The notes beneath the pieces are model-generated. The model was not told where the DNA came from. It made no database searches and worked only from the letters and a program-made list of their open reading frames with translations. Below are positions 58,701-64,000 of a stretch of DNA of 64,000 bases, in pieces. The position numbers and the translations under genes are program-made. Positions within the stretch are counted from its first letter, which is position 1, and the number at the start of each line of letters is the position of its first letter. Source of the DNA: Apostichopus japonicus (taxonomy: Eukaryota > Echinodermata > Holothuroidea > Aspidochirotida > Stichopodidae); contig NC_092564.1 in NCBI RefSeq assembly GCF_037975245.1, forward strand, positions 26,283,484 through 26,347,483, written 5' to 3'.

Positions 58701-59800
58701 GAATTAGCAATTAAATAAATATTTGGGGTGCGGGGGTCAGGGATGGAAGCAGGTTCTTTTAAGTGTGCCTATATGTCGATGGCTGGCTGAACCGGGGGAG
58801 GGGGGTTGCCGATAGAGAGGGGAGGTAGTTGTATGTGCTATGTCGAACACAGTACACGCAATGTAATATGAATAGTTCAAGTTGCAGCGAAGTAATTGGT
58901 TACGCTACTGCAGGGAGACAGCTAGTCATAGTGCCCCTGTAAACTGACAATAATACCTACTATATCGACCCGGTACGAATGTGATGTGTGTTTTATGTTC
59001 ACACTATCAACAATCCAGCTAAGAATATTTTTAATCCCACTTCACATCTGATTTAACCCTCTTTGATGTAAGAGATAGAGGGCTCTTGGTTTAACAAAAA
59101 GAGAGAGTGCCAAAAATAAATAACCCTCATTAAATAACATCGATTTATTGGACAGGATAATAATATGCAGTCACGACCGGTTATTTGGTTAAGAAGTTTT
59201 CTTTTGTGTGTGTGTGCTTCCTCTTTGTCGAGTTGTCCTTTTGCTCAGCTTTCTTAGTAAAGGATGCAGGCGACAAAAATGGAAAGCGGCCCATCCGTGC
59301 ATAGAATGGCCCTGGCAGGCTAAATCATTACTCACCCTTATCACACAAACCTGGTGTCATTGTTACACGGAAGCAAATATGTGGACAAATGAAATCAAAT
59401 TTTATAGCGATAATGAGCCGATAAGAATAGTTGTTTCTTCCCCACCCCACCCCACCCCCACAAATTGATGATGCCGCCACTGGACATGTCTTTACTGCAA
59501 CCTTAGATAAGAGCCACTCTGACTCGGAGAAAATGACTAAATGACTGGCTAATGAAACCATAAAACATTACATGAAATTTATGTGACGGTACCATTTCTT
59601 AATTGGATTAGACAGTTTATAACTCGCCCACTGCATGGGAGCAGTTACATTATCGTTATACACATATTTATATATCTCAGTTAGGGGTATCAGGTTATTG
59701 ATATATATATATATATATATATATATACAGGCTGACAGGCTTACGCAACATTACATACAGCGTGAACAAGCATTCGATGGCCCTTGAACAACTCAAATGG
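52720..59800. other. Repeat-derived or unassigned sequence
   Basis: 53.2-54.0 kb and 54.8-55.4 kb are diverged duplicates (AAATAAGCTATAAAAATAA, CACA(A/C)(T/C)TGGGAAC phrases). Open stretches at 53469-54005 (178 codons), 55717-55962 and 56609-56812 have no splice-supported family match. A (TA)n run at 57950-57973 and a TE fragment at 57090 are the other visible features. Confidence 0.5.
57090..57375. mobile_element. Truncated member of the same MITE family
   Basis: Begins CAGGGCCGTAGCCTGG; contains GAGCGCCACCATAGGTTGG and TGCCTCCCAGATTGCCGGAG, as in 42598-42906. No right terminus. Confidence 0.65.
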
Positions 59801-59815
59801 CTGACACTTATGTAA

Positions 59816-60210
59816 CAGTGGCGGAGCTAGTGGTATTGGTCAGGTGGGGCCGGAATGGTCTGTAGGGGCGCTTTCGATACTATCTAAGCGAAGCGCCACC
59901 ACAGGTTGGCGCAGAGCGTACAGAATTTTTTGAGTAAAGATACTCCCTAGATAGCAGGAAATGACCCTTTCCGGGTCTAGCTAATTTGCAGATAAACGAA
60001 GAATAAATAGGTCATGTCATCGCAATTTTGTCAGAAAATTACACCAACAAAATGTGACAAATGTCAATAGGTAGATGAGAGCGCAATAAAAAAAGTCAAT
60101 CGCGAATAAGTAAAAAGTAGTAAAAAGCTGAAAAGGGCGCCAGCAGTCCATTTGAGTCCGTCAGGGGGGCATCCGCCCCCCCCCCTGACTGTATGGACGC
60201 TCCGCCACTG
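59816..60210. mobile_element. Complete hAT-type MITE (395 bp) with 8-bp target duplication
   Basis: Inverted ends CAGTGGCGGAGC and GCTCCGCCACTG; flanking direct repeats TTATGTAA at 59808-59815 and 60211-60218 are identical. The 8-bp duplication and CAG...CTG ends fit the hAT superfamily. Non-coding. Confidence 0.92.
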
Positions 60211-60754
60211 TTATGTAATGTCACATGTTGAGAGATCCTATGTTCCAGTGCAGGGAAGAATAAATGTCAAATTTTATTGGTGTTTGTGTAAGTTATCACA
60301 ACAGAAAAACAATACAAAACACAATATGTTAGGCAACTTATCGAAAGAATATACTGCCAAGTAAGCTTAATCAAGACTAATGTGTATGCTGGCCTCAGGC
60401 AAAGATACCTTTCAAACTTGAGGTAACATGCGTAATGATGTTTATGGTGCGCTTAGAAAACAACATGTGACACTGGTCGTCCGTGCTCATGACGTGATAC
60501 CGATCTTATTACGTTCGGAACTTGATTAAAATATACACTCTTTAAAAGAAAAACTGTATTCCTCGATGCAAACCTTCGGGAGTCCGTTAATCTGCATAGG
60601 GCAAAGGTTTATCTTTCTGACGTCACTAAGAAGGTAGAATGTTACAATTTCCTTTCGTTTTGTATTTGATTTCAGATTGCATCTGGCAACTATATATATA
60701 TGAAGACGTAATCAATTGAAGCAATGCCGGGTGGATCAAACCGAGGAACCAAAC

Positions 60755-60796
60755 ATGACCATTGATTCGAACTATCAAATGGAGCGCATTACTCCC
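60755..60796 (+). CDS. Ankyrin gene exon 1 (start)
   Basis: 14 codons (MTIDSNYQMERITP) to a GTAAGT donor. The upstream ATGs at 60700 and 60724 end at stops before the donor. Confidence 0.7.
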
Positions 60797-63700
60797 GTAA
60801 GTTAACGAAGCACCATGCAGGGACGTAAATCAGGCTATACTCTTTAGCATATTCCGCCCGACAGATATACAACTGTAAGGTAACAAATGGTCACACAATG
60901 TTCAAACTTCCAGCAATAAGTTTAACTACGACCACCAAATCATTCTCCTTTACTGAGACAATTTCCGTTTAATTTAACACCCCTAATTGGCTGGGATTGA
61001 CTTGGAGTTACTATCACCTCCCATACAGTCAGGAGCGGCGAGAGCTACATCTGCTTGGCCCTGGCGTGAAATTATGTTACCAAGCTCCCTTTTTTGCAGT
61101 AGAAGCTTAAACAGCTCTCCAGCAGGTGTAGACCCTACTCTTGTTTTCCACGGTACAATCATGAACATGACCATACATTATATGTCAGTAGCGTACATTG
61201 TCCTATGCCCTCTATAGTTGACTCCGAGGTCCGGAACTGTACTCACTACTGACACCATCTCTTTAAGCCTGCCGACAGAACAATTGTTTCTTCTTCTTCT
61301 TCTTCTCCTTCTCCTCCTCCTTCTTCTTTGTACAGTGTGCTAATGGGTACAGGTTGTTACAAGGGTCGTATATATCATATATGCTACTATTGTCATTAAT
61401 CAATTTAATCTGTTTTATTTTGCTTTGTGTTTTATAAGGAGATGCAAAGGGCTATAAACAACGGAGATGGAAGCACAGTAGAATTGTTATTGACTAAAGG
61501 AGCCAATCCTGGTATGGTGGAAAAGGTATACAATCCTCCCTCTTATGCATACCATGCAACACCCATCTAATAACACCCTTATTACCCCCATCGTAGTTAC
61601 ATTACATCGTAGCACCCTACGCCATTCAGTTCTTACAGTTGTCCACTACACCGAATATTATATCCCTTTCATATACTTGTCACCCTATAGTCCCCATACC
61701 TATTTTTCTACACCTCACACATGCCTTCCTTCTCTAACTGAACCTATACCAATCCGTTTCCCTTACCCCTCAATCTAAGTTCACCAAATATATCATTTCA
61801 CCATTCCTAAACCCATGCCTCAGTTACTAGGCTATCTACTCTCCTAACCCGTACCGTCCACCCCAGTATCGTACAACTCCCTCCCTCACCTTCAACCCGT
61901 ACCCTACACCAACTACCCTCTAAACCTGAATCGACCATTACTCATACACTATATGCCTTTATACAACACCTAATTGTATTCTGGTCATTTGATTGGTCAA
62001 TTGCTCGTTGATTGCATGCAAAATCCGCTCTATTCCACTCTATGAAATAGAAACATGGGTTATACTTTTTTTGATAGCACTTTTTTCAATGGTAAGAGAG
62101 CAGAGAAACCTGTCTGTACAAAACAATGATGAATATGTTGCATGAGTGCATTTTACATCCAATTATATCCAAATTTGAAGGTGTTGTATAAAACAAATAA
62201 TGAATGGTTTCCATTCGTGCAATAGTGCAAATATTTCATGAGTTGAAAGATGTAATTTGTTCCATTCAACTCGGCTGCGCCTCGTTGAATGGAACAAATT
62301 ACATCTTTCAACTCATGAAATATTTGCACTATTGCACTCATAACCATTCATTATTTGTATCCCAATACATCTTACCCCATGCAGATCCGACCCTTAGACG
62401 CCTAACACCTTCTGCACTATATTCCCTACACCGGCGACCTTCCCTTTATCCATTATTTCACATATACTTACTTTCCGCTTACACCCATTTGCAGTCATAT
62501 TTGGTACATTGTTTATTGTTAAAATTCCACCAAGCACCTTGTTTTTTGTTTTTGTTTTTTTGCTTTATTTTAATTTAAATGATTTCTTTAACATTTTTTA
62601 AAGCAATTCTTCTCTCCCTTTTGTATCTTTTCGTAGGATATTGAGACAGGATATCAACAATCATTGTTAATCAAATCAATAACTTACCGGCATCACAAGA
62701 TAGCCAAGATGCTGCTGCGATACGGGGCAAAGAGTAACATCTCATTTATGGTAAAAAATAAAATAAAAAATACGTCAACTTGTAATCAAAGGCGCAGGCA
62801 GGGGGTCCCCCTCCCTTCGCAGCCAGTTGGGACAATTTCCTGATGCTAATACCTCTCTAAACTGTCCTCCAATATCATGCTTCAAAGCACTCGTATTGAC
62901 AGTACAAACAGTTCGTAACCTTGATATGATAGAAACATGCCGATGGTCATACTGCTCATACTGGCAATGCTATGAAGCGGGACATGACGTACAGTATAGA
63001 AACAATTATCTCAACTAGGTGCCCTTCGGCATCACCGTCCCTAGTGTCATAACGTTCAGTTTTACAGCTACGTGAAATCATGGAGCTATCTGTTTATAGT
63101 TCCATGGTGAAATGCAGCTTTCTTTATTTCAATGAAATTATGAAATAAAGAAAATCCAGGAAGATGGGAAAGCCGCAAGAAAGTCCTTCTTATTGTTTTC
63201 TTTTCTTGGTTGATTCATCTTTGGGGAAGGGGGAGGGGTCACCTGGTTATGGGCGGGGGAGGGGTCACCTGGTTATGGAAGGGGAGGGGTAACCTGGTTA
63301 TGGAAGGATGATGGGTCATCTGGATACTTAAGGGCAATGGAACTATGATGAAGTGAATATTCACTGTTAGATAACGCTTTAAATAATACGTCAACAAGGG
63401 GCTTGCAATTTCGTGGAAAATCGACTACCACCCCCCCCCCCCTTTCAAGCACCATTGGGTACCCCGTAATTTAGAAGGTGCTGTCCCTTCTGTCTCCTGT
63501 CTTTCGGTCAAATTATAAGAAATTGTTTGTTAGTTTTGTTCACATTTATCTCAATGTAAACTACCAACTATAACACCCCTGAAAATGATTGAAATTTTAC
63601 ATTTAATATTGAACTACGTGTATAGCTCTTAGAATTATGAAGTTTTATTTTCAATGTAGACCAACGCGTACGAAGACATTTCAGTTTACATTTAATCTTG

Positions 63701-63858
63701 AATTTTGTGTTTCGTTTCCTATTCCTCAGAATTATGACAACGATAGCTTAAGTATACAAGAAATGACTGCAAAGAAGATGGCGCAACTGGTATATACAGA
63801 CACAAAAGACCTCGAAATTAAAGAGATTATAGAACGACTAAATAAAGACAAAGATCAA
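60755..63858 (+). CDS. Ankyrin-repeat protein, exons 1-4, continues past window end
   Basis: Exons 60755-60796, 61439-61525, 62637-62750 and 63730-63858, all with AG/GT borders and all phase 0. Start ATG at 60755 follows short out-of-frame ATGs. Exon 2 encodes MQRAINNGDGSTVELLLTKG then ANPGMVEK, a typical ankyrin helix pair with the GAN/P turn. Exon 3 has QSLLIKSITYRHHKIAKMLL and RYGAKSNISF, a second repeat. Exon 4 has EMTAKKMAQLVYTDTKDLEI and KEIIERLNKDKDQ, a third. At least 124 residues, no signal peptide. One exon per repeat in equal phase favours repeat expansion. Binding partner and function cannot be told from this part. Confidence 0.85.
61439..61525 (+). CDS. Ankyrin gene exon 2
   Basis: 29 codons; acceptor TTTTATAAG, donor GTATAC. 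Ankyrin core ELLLTKGANP. Confidence 0.85.
62193..62358. repeat. Long near-perfect inverted repeat in ankyrin-gene intron 2
   Basis: Inner arms 62217-62270 and 62284-62337 are exact 54-nt inverted copies around a 13-nt loop (TCGGCTGCGCCTC). Outer arms 62193-62209 and 62342-62358 add 17 exact pairs after a small asymmetric bulge. Probably a fold-back element. Confidence 0.95.
62637..62750 (+). CDS. Ankyrin gene exon 3
   Basis: 38 codons; acceptor TTTCGTAG, donor GTAAAA. Ankyrin core IAKMLLRYGAKSN. Confidence 0.87.
63215..63320. repeat. ~29-bp tandem repeat in ankyrin-gene intron 3
   Basis: Four units of GGGGAGGGGTCACCTGGTTATGG with small variations. Confidence 0.85.
63730..63858 (+). CDS. Ankyrin gene exon 4
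   Basis: 43 codons; acceptor TATTCCTCAG, donor GTAAGT. Third repeat, SIQEMTAKKMAQL, with more diverged second helix. Confidence 0.83.
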
Positions 63859-64000
63859 GTAAGTATGAGTTAAAAATAAGAAGCGAAATGTTAATTATCG
63901 AATTAGTGATGATTTAATATTTGCGGTAGGAATTCCATGGTTTTTACTGTATTGAGCCTACTCAGTTTGAAATAAACTTAATTTTTGAAGACATTTGGAG

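Noticed and set aside
62204-62578. 124-codon ORF and its mirror on the minus strand
   Set aside because: Both arise from the inverted repeat; the peptides mirror each other for that reason.
1-64000. CRISPR array, bacterial operon, rRNA genes, reverse transcriptase or full transposase
   Set aside because: None seen; the direct repeats are minisatellites or transposon parts, and the coding style is eukaryotic.

Overview
This window looks like about 64 kb of an AT-rich, intron-rich animal nuclear genome. Coding sequence occurs only as short exons (42-282 bp) with GT/AG borders. The spaces between them are filled with minisatellites, (TA)n runs, SINEs and many short DNA transposons with CAGTGGCGGAGC- or CAGGGGCG-type termini. 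The repeat style and the animal-type genes suggest a marine invertebrate, probably a deuterostome such as an echinoderm; that placement is inference. Almost all long ORFs are chance or repeat-derived. The genes below were built by matching protein families and checking that exon phases join.

Layout. (1) About 2.0-15.8 kb, minus strand: a D-isomer-specific 2-hydroxyacid dehydrogenase gene of the glyoxylate/hydroxypyruvate-reductase kind. Eight exons were found; one internal exon and the last exon were not. A tandem duplication at 3.7-8.0 kb made a second, frameshifted copy of its NGWLSGAIIDV exon. (2) 16.3-20.5 kb: a 2-kb tandem duplication, ending in a composite hAT-like element with an exact 8-bp target-site duplication. 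(3) 20.8-27.9 kb: no gene recognised; one 761-bp element with an internal satellite. (4) 27.9-40.0 kb, minus strand: eight consecutive exons of a type I (alpha/beta/gamma-like) diacylglycerol kinase covering the whole catalytic and accessory region. One intron contains a tandem array that repeats the exon's own splice donor; another lacks a normal AG acceptor. (5) 40.1-45.1 kb: a segmental copy of 13.9-16.5 kb carrying intact exons 1-3 of the dehydrogenase, later broken by transposon insertions with a visible empty site in the other copy. (6) 45.7-46.6 kb, plus strand: the last two exons of an unrecognised acidic protein. (7) 48.0-49.7 kb, minus strand: zinc-finger plus RRM exons resembling TUT1/Star-PAP, with two compensating frame changes. 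(8) 50-60 kb: repeats, a piggyBac-like terminus, a third copy of the dehydrogenase upstream region, and a clean hAT MITE. (9) 60.7 kb to the end, plus strand: the first four exons of an ankyrin-repeat gene that runs out of the window.

No functional linkage between the genes is evident. The dehydrogenase is metabolic, the kinase is in lipid signalling, and the TUT1-like fragment is in RNA tailing. The main interest is structural: partial gene duplication, exon duplication and decay, splice-site array formation, and transposon capture.
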